Of a stretch of DNA of 64,000 nt, positions 1-7,875 are shown in pieces. The DNA comes from Chloroherpetonaceae bacterium (GTDB lineage Bacteria; Bacteroidota; Chlorobiia; Chlorobiales; Thermochlorobacteraceae): positions 7,219 to 71,218 of the forward strand of contig JANWWA010000005.1 of assembly GCA_025056565.1 (NCBI GenBank). Direction: 5' to 3'. Numbering within the stretch: the first letter of the stretch is position 1; each line of letters begins with the position of its first letter. The position numbers and the translations under genes are program-made. Under the pieces are notes generated by a model. That model worked only from the letters and a program-made list of their open reading frames with translations. It made no database searches and was not told the origin of the DNA.

Positions 1-730
1 GCGCCGATGGCATCGGCGGCTTGGAAGAGCACATCAATAAGCGGCTTAGGTGCTTTGAGATTTCTATCTCGCACCAGTTGCAACGAGTCTTCCATCTTGT
101 GCGCAAGGTCGCTGATGTTGCGCAGTTGCACCATCGCCGCCGAACCCTTGATGGTGTGCGACCCACGCAACACCCGATTGACCAGCTCAGGCTGCTGAGT
201 GTCCGCAAACTTGTCTAACTCTAACAAATCCTCGTTGAGCTTCTCTAAATACTCCGTCGCCTCCTCCAAAAAAATCTGCTGAAGCTCATTTGGCACGAAT
301 TTGGGCGTTGGCTCGGGCGTGCCGCTGGCAGTAATCGTACCAAACTTATCTAACTGGTCGGTGTAATTTTTTAGGATACTGACAAGTTCATCTTTCTTTG
401 GATGTTCATCTTTGCCGGTGTTGCGGAAGGTGTTGAGCATGGCGCCGATGGCATCGGCGGCTTGGAAGAGCACATCAATAAGCGGCTTAGGTGCTTTGAG
501 ATTTCTATCTCGCACCAGTTGCAACGAGTCTTCCATCTTGTGCGCAAGGTCGCTGATGTTGCGCAGTTGCACCATTGCCGCCGAACCCTTGATGGTGTGC
601 GACCCACGCAACACCCGATTGACCAGCTCAGGCTGCTGAGTGTCCGCAAACTTGTCTAACTCTAACAAATCCTCGTTGAGCTTCTCTAAATACTCCGTCG
701 CCTCCTCCAAAAAAATCTGCTGAAGCTCAT
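1..730 (-). repeat. Tandem 441-bp repeat encoding duplicated Hpt domains
   Basis: Bases 1-289 and 442-730 match at every position except 135/576 (C versus T), which is a silent third-position change. The period is 441 bases, or 147 codons, so the frame is kept. The 152 bases between the identical blocks (290-441) encode a Lys/Glu-rich and Pro-rich linker, and the homology continues weakly past 289/730. Copy 1 is cut by the window edge, so more copies may follow. Confidence 0.95.
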
Positions 731-3700
731 CGGGCACAAATTTCGTGGCTGGCGAAGTAGATTCAGCCATGGGCACAGCAGGCGGAGCAAGGTCAGTAGA
801 AACCTCGCTCATCGCATCACCAGTTGAGCCAAGTTCAGGTGGCGCAGTAAGCGAATCGTCAAGCGTAAGGTCAGTGCTAGAAAAGTCCAAGAGCGACTCA
901 GAGGATGCCAGCTGAGGCTCTTGGGGCGCAGCCGAAGCTGATGCAGAAGGCTCGGTAGCATTGGCTTGCGTGCTAGCTGTGTCCGCGCCTGCTGTATCAT
1001 CAAGCAGCAAGTCCGAGTTAAGGAATGCGGAGTCATCAAGGAAAAGCAGCGTGTCATCAATAGCTTGTTCAGAAAGCGTGTCGGCTGGTTTGTTCTTGGC
1101 TGAAAGGTCATACAGTGATGAAAGCTCCTGTGTGCGCATGTCCGAGTCACTAAGTGCAGTGTCACTCAGTGCCGATTCGTCTAAGAGCAGCTCACTTGCA
1201 AGCAAATCGTCTTGAAGCAAAAGTGAGTCTTCAGCACCAGTATCAGGGGAGGGAGTGACTGATTGCTCGGGTTCAGGTGCAGTGGGCACTTGAGCCGATA
1301 GCTCATCGAGCAGTGCAAGGTCATTCTCCTGTGTGGCTAAGTTGCCACAGTCAGACAAGAGAAGATTATCTGGCTGCGGTTCATCAGGAAAGTGCAGAGC
1401 AGAGTCATAAGTCAGTGCATTCTCCAATGCAGGGGTATCGGCAACTGGAGTAGACTGACTGGTAGGAGACACAGCAGGTGCGTGCAGGTCGACTTCTGAT
1501 GAGCTTAGAGTAGGTGAATCAGCAAGGACATCTAAATCTTTGAAAAGCTCATCGGTAAGTTCGGGCAAAGGCTCAATGAGTGACTCGGAAGGTGGTAAAA
1601 GCAACTCATCTTGAAATTCAGTAGGCGGAGTCGTAGTGGCCGCATGGACAAAAAGCTCCGTGTCAGGAGAAGTGGTCTGATTAGGCAAGGTTGAGCTTGC
1701 TGGTGCATCAACATCAAGCGCTTCATCAGGCAAAATGAAATCAGTAGGTAAAAAGTCAATTTCTTCTGAGAGCTCTTGCTCTGCGTGCAAGCGTTCAAAC
1801 TCTGAGAAGAGCAGTCCGATGGCTTCATTGACTTTGGTCATCAAACTTGCCTTAAACGCTTCGGGCTTCGGCTGTGATTGATTGGCGGAAAGAATGTAGT
1901 TGCCAATGTCGCGAATCGGCGAAAGTGAGGAAGTCTGCAAGGCGCCAAGAAAGTCATCGGAGGCAAGAATGGTCTCAAAGAAATTGGCTGCAAACTCTCC
2001 CGCATCCGTGCGCGGAAGGGTTAAGCGGACTTGGCGCAGGGTGTCTAATGCAAGTGCCAGATAGTCAGGCATATCTGCTGCAGCAGAGCTATCCATCTGG
2101 AAAGTGAGCTCGTTAGAGTCAGCTAATGATGCTAAAGCGTCGCTGAGACTGCCTATTTCATCTGGAGAAGAAATAGCCGCATCCTCTGAGGCAGGGACTG
2201 CCGAAGGCAGCTCGAGCGCTGGTGCATCAGGTATTGAAAGTTCGGAGCGGGCAGATTCAATCAGTGATGAGGTTGATATCGTAGTGGTGCTATCTGCTGT
2301 CTCCGAAATCTCTGCTGAAGGTGACGAAGTTGCTGTATCAGGTAAAGCAATGGCGGACTCAATATCCTGTGCAAGTTCCTCGAGAGCCGCAGGCGGCAAA
2401 GTAGGCAGCGGCTCTTCCTCCGGCAACGGTGGGGGCTTCAAAGTTGAAAGTAGCTCGTCCAGCTCTGCATCAAGTTGCTGGGCAGACGGCGCATCAGTTT
2501 GAGCAGAAAGTGCAGTTGAAAGCGATGAGACAATCTCGTCCGACAGTGCTTGCAGCTTGGCAAGCGGAGTGCGTTGAAGCCAAGACTCACCAATGAAGTT
2601 TGCAAATTCTTTTAGCCACTCGTGCTCAGTTTGGCTAAGCGCTGCCAGAATATCTGGTGAGCTGAGAAGTTCGCTAAGATGTCTGTGGCCAACAGAGTCA
2701 GGCGAGGTTTGCGCCTTGACACGTGTGAGCACCTCTGTAACATATTGAATGTATTGCGCTTCGGTCGGTTCAGCTGACTCAGCAGGCAAGGTATCAGGCA
2801 AAACTGGTTCAAGATCTTGCACAATATGCGTGATGTCAGAGACCTTTGGTAGCTCAGCAGATTCTGGCTCAGCAAGAGGAGGCGGTGCAGCTTTGTCCAA
2901 GAGCGAGAGCACCTCATCAGGCTCTACAGGAGCACTTTCGGCATAATCGGTAAGCTGTGCTACTGTAGCAGGGTTGTTCATTGCTGTGTTGAACAAGCCA
3001 AGCAAGTAAGTGGCAACTTCACTTGCAATCTCACGAGAAAGTTTAGATTCAGAGGCAGATTTCTGACTCTCGAGAAAATCCTTGAAATCTGAGATGCCAG
3101 AGATAAATGAAAGTGTAGAAAGGTCAGCGAAAATGTCGGGCGAATTAGAGAGCTTTGTGAAAGTGCGTAAAACAAGGTGTGAAATGCTTTCACGCTGTGC
3201 AAGCTGGTCAAGATGTTCTGCTATAAAGCGAACAAACTGGCGAATTGCAGGTGGCGTTGTCTCTGCGGTAGAGGTGCGAGTAACTACTAGTGGTGCGGTG
3301 CGGTGAGTGCGAGATGCTTTTTTCCCATTTGCAAAGGTAGCCGCTGGCAGGGAAAAACTGTAGCTGAAAAGCGAAGTAAAAGAAATGCCGAAGTCAGGGT
3401 TGCAAGTATCCTTCACGAAATAAGGGCGTGCACGCTTGGGCACAGCAGAAAATGCAGGGAGCGACACTGTCACCTTCTCCGTAGTCTCAGGAGAAGCGGG
3501 TAGCGACGAAAATGCGGCGTCTTCATATTGCAGACGCTCGAACTGCTCTATGTAATCACTGAGAGCCTTTGCAACATCTTTCCGAGCCTCAATTGCTTTT
3601 AGTGAGTCGCTGAGAAATTGTGCCGTTGGCTCCAAGCTCTGCGTGAGAACATCATGCGCCTTGAGATGACCGCTCATAAGGTCGTCCCGAAGCGACTGGC

Positions 3701-3992
3701 GCGTGCTTTGAAGAAAGTCAGCAAAATCTCGCAGAAGGTCAATTCCAGTGGCACTGAGGTCAGTAATTGGCTGGGATGATTTAGCAAGCGCTTGGAAAAA
3801 TTGCACCACGAGCTTGCTGGAACGTGAACGTTGGGTACGCCGCAGCTGCTTGATATGTGCAGCAAGGTCGGAAAGAAAGAGCCTAATGACTTCGTCAATG
3901 TAGGCTGCAATAGATTCAGCAGAAGAATGCTCAGAGGGACGATTGGGCCTAGCGAAGCCTATTCCTTGCGTCAGAGTCTTTGCTTGTGCCAT
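1..3992 (-). CDS. CheA-like chemosensory histidine kinase with multiple Hpt domains, N-terminal part (runs off left edge)
   Basis: One reading frame stays open from an ATG at 3990-3992 to the window edge, giving at least 1330 residues without a stop; the C-terminus lies outside. Residues 1-190 look helical. Roughly residues 480-1080 are a low-complexity stretch rich in Ser, Asp, Glu, Pro and Leu. From about 1085 comes an Hpt (P1) domain with the motif SHTIKGSAAM, phospho-acceptor His at about 1132; a second, nearly identical Hpt follows 147 residues later (His about 1279). In CheA/PilL/ChpA kinases such His residues take phosphate from the kinase core and pass it to CheY-type regulators. The kinase core itself is not visible here, so the CheA call rests on the Hpt domains and on the MCP gene 74 bases upstream on the same strand. 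A multi-Hpt ChpA-type kinase is the best reading; a stand-alone multi-Hpt phosphotransfer protein cannot be excluded. Confidence 0.8.
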   Translation of the reverse strand, partial: MAQAKTLTQGIGFARPNRPSEHSSAESIAAYIDEVIRLFLSDLAAHIKQLRRTQRSRSSKLVVQFFQALAKSSQPITDLSATGIDLLRDFADFLQSTRQSLRDDLMSGHLKAHDVLTQSLEPTAQFLSDSLKAIEARKDVAKALSDYIEQFERLQYEDAAFSSLPASPETTEKVTVSLPAFSAVPKRARPYFVKDTCNPDFGISFTSLFSYSFSLPAATFANGKKASRTHRTAPLVVTRTSTAETTPPAIRQFVRFIAEHLDQLAQRESISHLVLRTFTKLSNSPDIFADLSTLSFISGISDFKDFLESQKSASESKLSREIASEVATYLLGLFNTAMNNPATVAQLTDYAESAPVEPDEVLSLLDKAAPPPLAEPESAELPKVSDITHIVQDLEPVLPDTLPAESAEPTEAQYIQYVTEVLTRVKAQTSPDSVGHRHLSELLSSPDILAALSQTEHEWLKEFANFIGESWLQRTPLAKLQALSDEIVSSLSTALSAQTDAPSAQQLDAELDELLSTLKPPPLPEEEPLPTLPPAALEELAQDIESAIALPDTATSSPSAEISETADSTTTISTSSLIESARSELSIPDAPALELPSAVPASEDAAISSPDEIGSLSDALASLADSNELTFQMDSSAAADMPDYLALALDTLRQVRLTLPRTDAGEFAANFFETILASDDFLGALQTSSLSPIRDIGNYILSANQSQPKPEAFKASLMTKVNEAIGLLFSEFERLHAEQELSEEIDFLPTDFILPDEALDVDAPASSTLPNQTTSPDTELFVHAATTTPPTEFQDELLLPPSESLIEPLPELTDELFKDLDVLADSPTLSSSEVDLHAPAVSPTSQSTPVADTPALENALTYDSALHFPDEPQPDNLLLSDCGNLATQENDLALLDELSAQVPTAPEPEQSVTPSPDTGAEDSLLLQDDLLASELLLDESALSDTALSDSDMRTQELSSLYDLSAKNKPADTLSEQAIDDTLLFLDDSAFLNSDLLLDDTAGADTASTQANATEPSASASAAPQEPQLASSESLLDFSSTDLTLDDSLTAPPELGSTGDAMSEVSTDLAPPAVPMAESTSPATKFVPDELQQIFLEEATEYLEKLNEDLLELDKFADTQQPELVNRVLRGSHTIKGSAAMVQLRNISDLAHKMEDSLQLVRDRNLKAPKPLIDVLFQAADAIGAMLNTFRNTGKDEHPKKDELVSILKNYTDQLDKFGTITASGTPEPTPKFVPNELQQIFLEEATEYLEKLNEDLLELDKFADTQQPELVNRVLRGSHTIKGSAAMVQLRNISDLAHKMEDSLQLVRDRNLKAPKPLIDVLFQAADAIG

Positions 3993-4066
3993 ATTCCTTC
4001 CCGTGATTTTGCTTCTCTACAGTTGCCGTTTCTAACGAATGACCAAGTGTCAGCACGAGTAAGTCC

Positions 4067-6640
4067 TCAAGGAAGTGGACGTCTGTTAGCACTGCCAGAG
4101 TTTGTGTTCGAGAAATTATCTTCTAAGAAAAGGTCATCTTCAGTTTGAAGCGCTGGCAGCGTAACGTCATCAAGCTTAGAGGCTTGTGGTGATGGCGTTG
4201 AAGTGGGCGGCTGAGTTGCGCTGAGCGCTTCGCCAATTTTTTCTTTCGTGCCTGACGAAGCTGGAATGCGGAAGCGAGACACAGAGCGAGCAAGTTGCTG
4301 CGTAATGGCGTTCAGACGCATAGCCAGCTGAGCCGACTGCTTCGAACCCAGAAGCGATTGCTTAGCGATTTGTGACACTTCATTCATGGCGCTCACAACG
4401 CCGCTGGAAGCGATATCCTGCTGCTTAGCGGCTAATGAAATTTCTTGAATCAGCTCCGTAGACTGCTGAACCACGCTGCGAATTTCTTCCAATGCGCGAG
4501 AAGCTTGGTCAGCAAGTTTGGTGCCGCGTTCTACCTCAAGCGTACCGCGTTCCATGGCGGACACAGCGTCTTGCGTTTCTGACTGAATCGTCTGCACAAG
4601 CTGTGAGATGTCGTTAGTGGCTTTCGAGGAGCGTTCTGCCAGCTCACGCACCTGTTCAGCCACGACGGCAAAGCCACGACCAGCTTCACCTGCGCGGGCG
4701 GCTTCAATCGTAGCGTTGAGCGCCAGAAGGTTCGTCTGGTTTGCAATGTCCTCAATCGTTTGCACGATTTTGGAGATTTCAAGCGACGATTCACCAAGTG
4801 ATTTGATTTTCTGGGCAGAGTCTTGCACAGTTGCGCGAATTCGTCTCATCCCTTCAATCGTCTCAAGCACCGTGTTACCACCGGTTTGTGCAACCTGTGC
4901 AGCGCGCTGAGCTGCTTCCGCTGCCGAGTCAGCGTTCATCGCAACTTGGCGAATAGAGGCAGCCATTTCTTCTACGGCTGCAGAAGCATTAGCAACTTGC
5001 ACCGACTGTTCTTCTGCACCACGCGCCATTTGTTCCGTAGCAGCCAAAATTTCAGAGGCAGCACCACCAACTTGAAGCGCCGCAGTTTGCACTTCTTCAA
5101 TGAGCTTACCTAAGTCATCAACCATGAGGTTGAAGGAATCCGCCAGCGCACCCAGCGCACCTTCGGTAACTACTGCGCGCTGTGTAAAGTCGCCTTCTGC
5201 AGAGTTCGACACGACAATCAGAAGGTCTGTGAGCTGCTTCTGCATCGCATCGCGCTCCGTCTCCGTTTCAATCAGTGCTGAAAGGCGACGAATCATTTCG
5301 TTGAATTGATTGGCAATTTCTTCAAACTCATCGCCTGTAGCAAGGCTGGAGCGCGCATTGAAATCGCCTGCTAGCACGCTACTCATTAGCGACTTAATTT
5401 CGCTCAGTGATGAGAGAATTTGGTCGCTCTGACGCTGCGCAATGAAGAATGCCAAAACCATACCGCCAGCCAGCATCGCCAAAAGAAGTCCAATCACCGT
5501 AAAGAGAAGCGTGTTAGCAGAGCTTTTCTGCGCCTTCATTTGGGAAAGAAACGGTGAATAGTCCAGCGAGACAACAGAAGCACCGATTGTTTCACCTGCA
5601 CTGTTTTTGAGTGCATTATACTGCGCTACGGCTTGGGCTATTACATTCGTGGTTGCGCCTTTTACAAAAGCAGTTTTCTCGTTCTTGACGCGCTCCCACG
5701 CAAAGTCAGGAATCTTGTAGCCAAATGCAGGAATGTCGCTGGAGACTTGTTCAGAAGTTGAGACGCGAATGCTGTCAATCGTAAATGAAATCGCAAAGGC
5801 GTCTTTCGGCGTAAAGGCATGGTAGTCGCTTAGCAAAACCTCTTCATTTTTGTTGAGCAATTTGCCAGCAAATACCACTGCCACAGGTTCGCCTGATTGA
5901 GAGAGAATCGGGGTGACCACGCTAAGCATTAAGCCGCGCTCTTCTTTACCTGCAACATCAAGACCATAGCCCGTTCCATCAACGCGAGCTTGGTCAGCCA
6001 GCGTATTCTTGCCCGCAATCGTGATGTTTGGAACGACGTTGAGCGGAGTAACCGCTTCGGTTTTCAGCACCTCGACAGGGTAAAGCTCAAGTGAAGCGGT
6101 AGCTTGCCCTTGCAAAGCCTGCTTGAAGAGGCGACCGAGAGCCGCTGCAGGGCGCGCAGCCGTCGGATAGTCTTGTGAGTAGACATCATCACCGAATTTG
6201 TTAGGGTCAGTAGCACGGACAATTACACGGCCGTCGGTACCAACTATCGTGAGCATACTGAGCCTGAGGCGCTTCATCGCATCGACGCTTAGGAGGTGAA
6301 GTTTTGAGCGAGCATCATTTGGCGCATAGCTCAGTTGCGCAAGTGCATCACGGTATGCAGAGCGAGAAACCTCGTCTTTCAAGCTGCTTTCAGCCCGCTG
6401 CAGACTCTGCGTAAGCAAAGCCTCCAAGATGCGTTCCTGCTCGAGAATGCGAGACTCAACAACTCGATCAACTTCTGACACATACCGCTTATACTGCCCG
6501 TCTTGAATCGAATAGACAACAACTACAATGCCGATGCTCACCAAGAGGATAGGAACAGCGACAGAGATTAGGAAGTCACGAACAAGCTTTCCTCTAAGGC
6601 TGCTGCTGGAGAATGCATTGCTGATAGAGAGAGTTGCCAT
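4067..6640 (-). CDS. Methyl-accepting chemotaxis protein
   Basis: This 857-residue transmembrane receptor senses a signal outside the inner membrane and controls a CheA kinase. A first membrane segment lies at about residues 22-45. A large periplasmic region of about 330 residues follows, with a Cache-like segment (near [13 protein letters not shown]). A second membrane segment is at about 377-403, then HAMP-type helices and a long methyl-accepting coiled coil. The highly conserved hairpin tip is clear at about residues 640-670 ([20 protein letters not shown]). There is no C-terminal NWETF-type tether; the tail is a Ser/Thr/Pro-rich stretch. The gene stops 74 bases before the CheA-like gene on the same strand, so the two are probably co-transcribed. 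The ligand cannot be told from sequence. Confidence 0.95.
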   Translation of the reverse strand: MATLSISNAFSSSSLRGKLVRDFLISVAVPILLVSIGIVVVVYSIQDGQYKRYVSEVDRVVESRILEQERILEALLTQSLQRAESSLKDEVSRSAYRDALAQLSYAPNDARSKLHLLSVDAMKRLRLSMLTIVGTDGRVIVRATDPNKFGDDVYSQDYPTAARPAAALGRLFKQALQGQATASLELYPVEVLKTEAVTPLNVVPNITIAGKNTLADQARVDGTGYGLDVAGKEERGLMLSVVTPILSQSGEPVAVVFAGKLLNKNEEVLLSDYHAFTPKDAFAISFTIDSIRVSTSEQVSSDIPAFGYKIPDFAWERVKNEKTAFVKGATTNVIAQAVAQYNALKNSAGETIGASVVSLDYSPFLSQMKAQKSSANTLLFTVIGLLLAMLAGGMVLAFFIAQRQSDQILSSLSEIKSLMSSVLAGDFNARSSLATGDEFEEIANQFNEMIRRLSALIETETERDAMQKQLTDLLIVVSNSAEGDFTQRAVVTEGALGALADSFNLMVDDLGKLIEEVQTAALQVGGAASEILAATEQMARGAEEQSVQVANASAAVEEMAASIRQVAMNADSAAEAAQRAAQVAQTGGNTVLETIEGMRRIRATVQDSAQKIKSLGESSLEISKIVQTIEDIANQTNLLALNATIEAARAGEAGRGFAVVAEQVRELAERSSKATNDISQLVQTIQSETQDAVSAMERGTLEVERGTKLADQASRALEEIRSVVQQSTELIQEISLAAKQQDIASSGVVSAMNEVSQIAKQSLLGSKQSAQLAMRLNAITQQLARSVSRFRIPASSGTKEKIGEALSATQPPTSTPSPQASKLDDVTLPALQTEDDLFLEDNFSNTNSGSANRRPLP

Positions 6641-6744
6641 ATTTGGAGTCAGTAGTTTTCACAGTTGTCAATTGCCACAAAAACACTTGCACATAAAATC
6701 ACCTTTGCAAGAGACAAAGTTCACTTGCAAAGATGTTCAGATAG

Positions 6745-6752
6745 CAAATGTA
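6745..6752 (-). promoter_or_regulatory. Candidate -7 box of the MCP gene
   Basis: Read on the minus strand this is TACATTTG, matching the Bacteroidota -7 consensus TAnnTTTG, about 105 bases upstream of the MCP start. No convincing -33 TTG is found at the expected distance, so this is weak evidence alone. Confidence 0.3.
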
Positions 6753-6870
6753 AGATGCTAAACCTGCCGTAGCGGTAAAGTAACAAACACACGTTGATTT
6801 ACAAAACAAGTGGCAAGACGGGCGGCATGCGGGCATCGTGAATGCCTTTTACGGCGCAAGCACCACAATT

Positions 6871-6900
6871 TTGGCAGATGTGTATAAGGTTGTATCTTTA
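6871..6900 (+). promoter_or_regulatory. Bacteroidota-type promoter of tRNA-Ser(CGA)
   Basis: A TTG at 6871-6873 (preceded by further T) and TATCTTTA at 6893-6900 are separated by exactly 19 bases. This is the spacing of the Bacteroidota sigma-A promoter (TTG-N19-TAnnTTTG). The tRNA begins 24 bases downstream. It is the best promoter match found in the window. Confidence 0.55.
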
Positions 6901-6924
6901 TTGCCTTTCTTTCTTACACAGGTC

Positions 6925-7011
6925 GGAGAGGTGCGAGAGTGGTTGAATCGGTCGGTCTCGAAAACCGATATAGCCGTCAGGCTATCGTGGGTTCGAATCC
7001 CACCCTCTCCG
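6925..7011 (+). tRNA. tRNA-Ser (anticodon CGA)
   Basis: The acceptor arms GGAGAGG (6925-6931) and CCTCTCC (7004-7010) pair fully, followed by discriminator G. The anticodon stem TCGGT/ACCGA encloses a seven-base loop CTCGAAA with anticodon CGA, which reads UCG serine codons. There is a long variable arm as expected for serine tRNAs, and the T-arm GTGGG-TTCGAAT-CCCAC is intact. A 3' CCA is not encoded directly after the discriminator. Confidence 0.97.
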
Positions 7012-7042
7012 CACTGACCACGGCTGGGCAGCGTTTGTACCC

Positions 7043-7091
7043 AAAAAAAAACAAATAAGGCTATATGCCTGACTCAGAGGCACATAGCCTT
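7043..7091 (-). terminator. Rho-independent terminator after the cold-shock gene
   Basis: A nearly perfect inverted repeat (AAGGCTAT-TGCCT arms, 7057-7091) is followed on the minus strand by a run of nine T (7043-7051). It lies 46 bases after the stop of the cold-shock gene and also separates it from the tRNA. Confidence 0.8.
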
Positions 7092-7136
7092 CCACACGGC
7101 AATAGAGCGGAGACAGATTCTTTGGCTCGGGCACCG

Positions 7137-7403
7137 CTACTTCATACTACTACCTTTCTCGCCAGATGACTCTGGCCCTTTGGACGACAAGGGCGTCAGT
7201 TGCCTGACGTTTTGCGCTTGCAGTCCTTTTGCGGTGGTAATTAGTTCAAACTCAACTGGCGCGCCCGTATCGAGCATCTTATACTTCCGGTCTGAACTAA
7301 TTGCCGAGTAGTGCACAAAGATATCTTCACCGCCGTTGGGGTTCAAGATGAACCCATAACCTTTCTTGCCGTCAAACCACTTAACATTGCTACGATGTGC
7401 CAT
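7137..7403 (-). CDS. Cold-shock domain protein (CspA family)
   Basis: An 88-residue single-stranded nucleic-acid-binding protein that acts as an RNA chaperone. The cold-shock fold is recognised by the N-terminal VKWFDGKKGYGFI (RNP1) and DIFVHYSAI (RNP2) motifs and the usual length of about 70 residues. A Ser/Gly/Lys-rich tail of about 18 residues is added at the C-terminus. The ATG at 7403 has a GAGGGG ribosome site about 10 bases upstream. An open frame (7390-7656) overlaps its start by 14 bases. Confidence 0.95.
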   Translation of the reverse strand: MAHRSNVKWFDGKKGYGFILNPNGGEDIFVHYSAISSDRKYKMLDTGAPVEFELITTAKGLQAQNVRQLTPLSSKGPESSGEKGSSMK

Positions 7404-7656
7404 TGTTTGGTACCCCTCTGTTTACAGCTTTTACTACGTTGATGGATTCTGCTCCGCTACATACTACCAGCTCTACTTCCTCCCACAGCAATGTATACGG
7501 CTGCTGTAGCTCAAGCAATTGAATGTCCAGAAATTCAGCGACTTGCCAGAGTCGATAGGGTCGTTTTGGGCGGTATCTTGCTACACTGGGCGTATCTACT
7601 GACACTTTGTCGCTACACTTGCCAAATTGAACTGAAAAATTATCGGTCTGTGGCAC
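7390..7656 (-). CDS. Possible small protein overlapping the cold-shock gene start (doubtful)
   Basis: A GTG-initiated 88-codon frame whose end overlaps the cold-shock start by 14 bases, an arrangement that would allow translational coupling. The translation has a plausible amphipathic middle (LWQVAEFLDIQLLELQQ) and ordinary codon choice, but no family is recognised and no clear ribosome site precedes it. It may simply be the long 5' leader that cold-shock mRNAs often have. Confidence 0.25.
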   Translation of the reverse strand: MPQTDNFSVQFGKCSDKVSVDTPSVARYRPKRPYRLWQVAEFLDIQLLELQQPYTLLWEEVELVVCSGAESINVVKAVNRGVPNNGTS

Positions 7657-7875
7657 TACTTTTGTCAGGGTGGAAAGAGACGGTAGCCCGATAGTGCAAC
7701 CAGCAAACGTTCAAGTAGCCAACTGCCCCTTAACTGGCGAAACTTTGGACTTGGCACAGCGTTTGTGCATGTGAAAGTCTTGGCAAACCTAAGTGTGGCA
7801 CTGTGCGGCGCAAGGAGTGTAGGCGCACCGCCTGCTGCTAGGGTTGCCACATCAATCTTTGTAGGAGAGGAAAGT
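7404..7875. other. Divergent intergenic region between cold-shock gene and clpC
   Basis: Apart from the doubtful frame at 7390-7656, this stretch of about 470 bases holds no gene that can be supported. TACTTTTG at 7657-7664 on the plus strand fits the -7 consensus and could start clpC transcription about 210 bases upstream of its ATG. No CIRCE or other known heat-shock operator was recognised. Confidence 0.4.

Noticed and set aside
2104-2502. Plus-strand frame of 132 codons rich in Ser, Ala and Gly
   Set aside because: It mirrors the low-complexity part of the minus-strand CheA-like gene, which is open in its own frame throughout.
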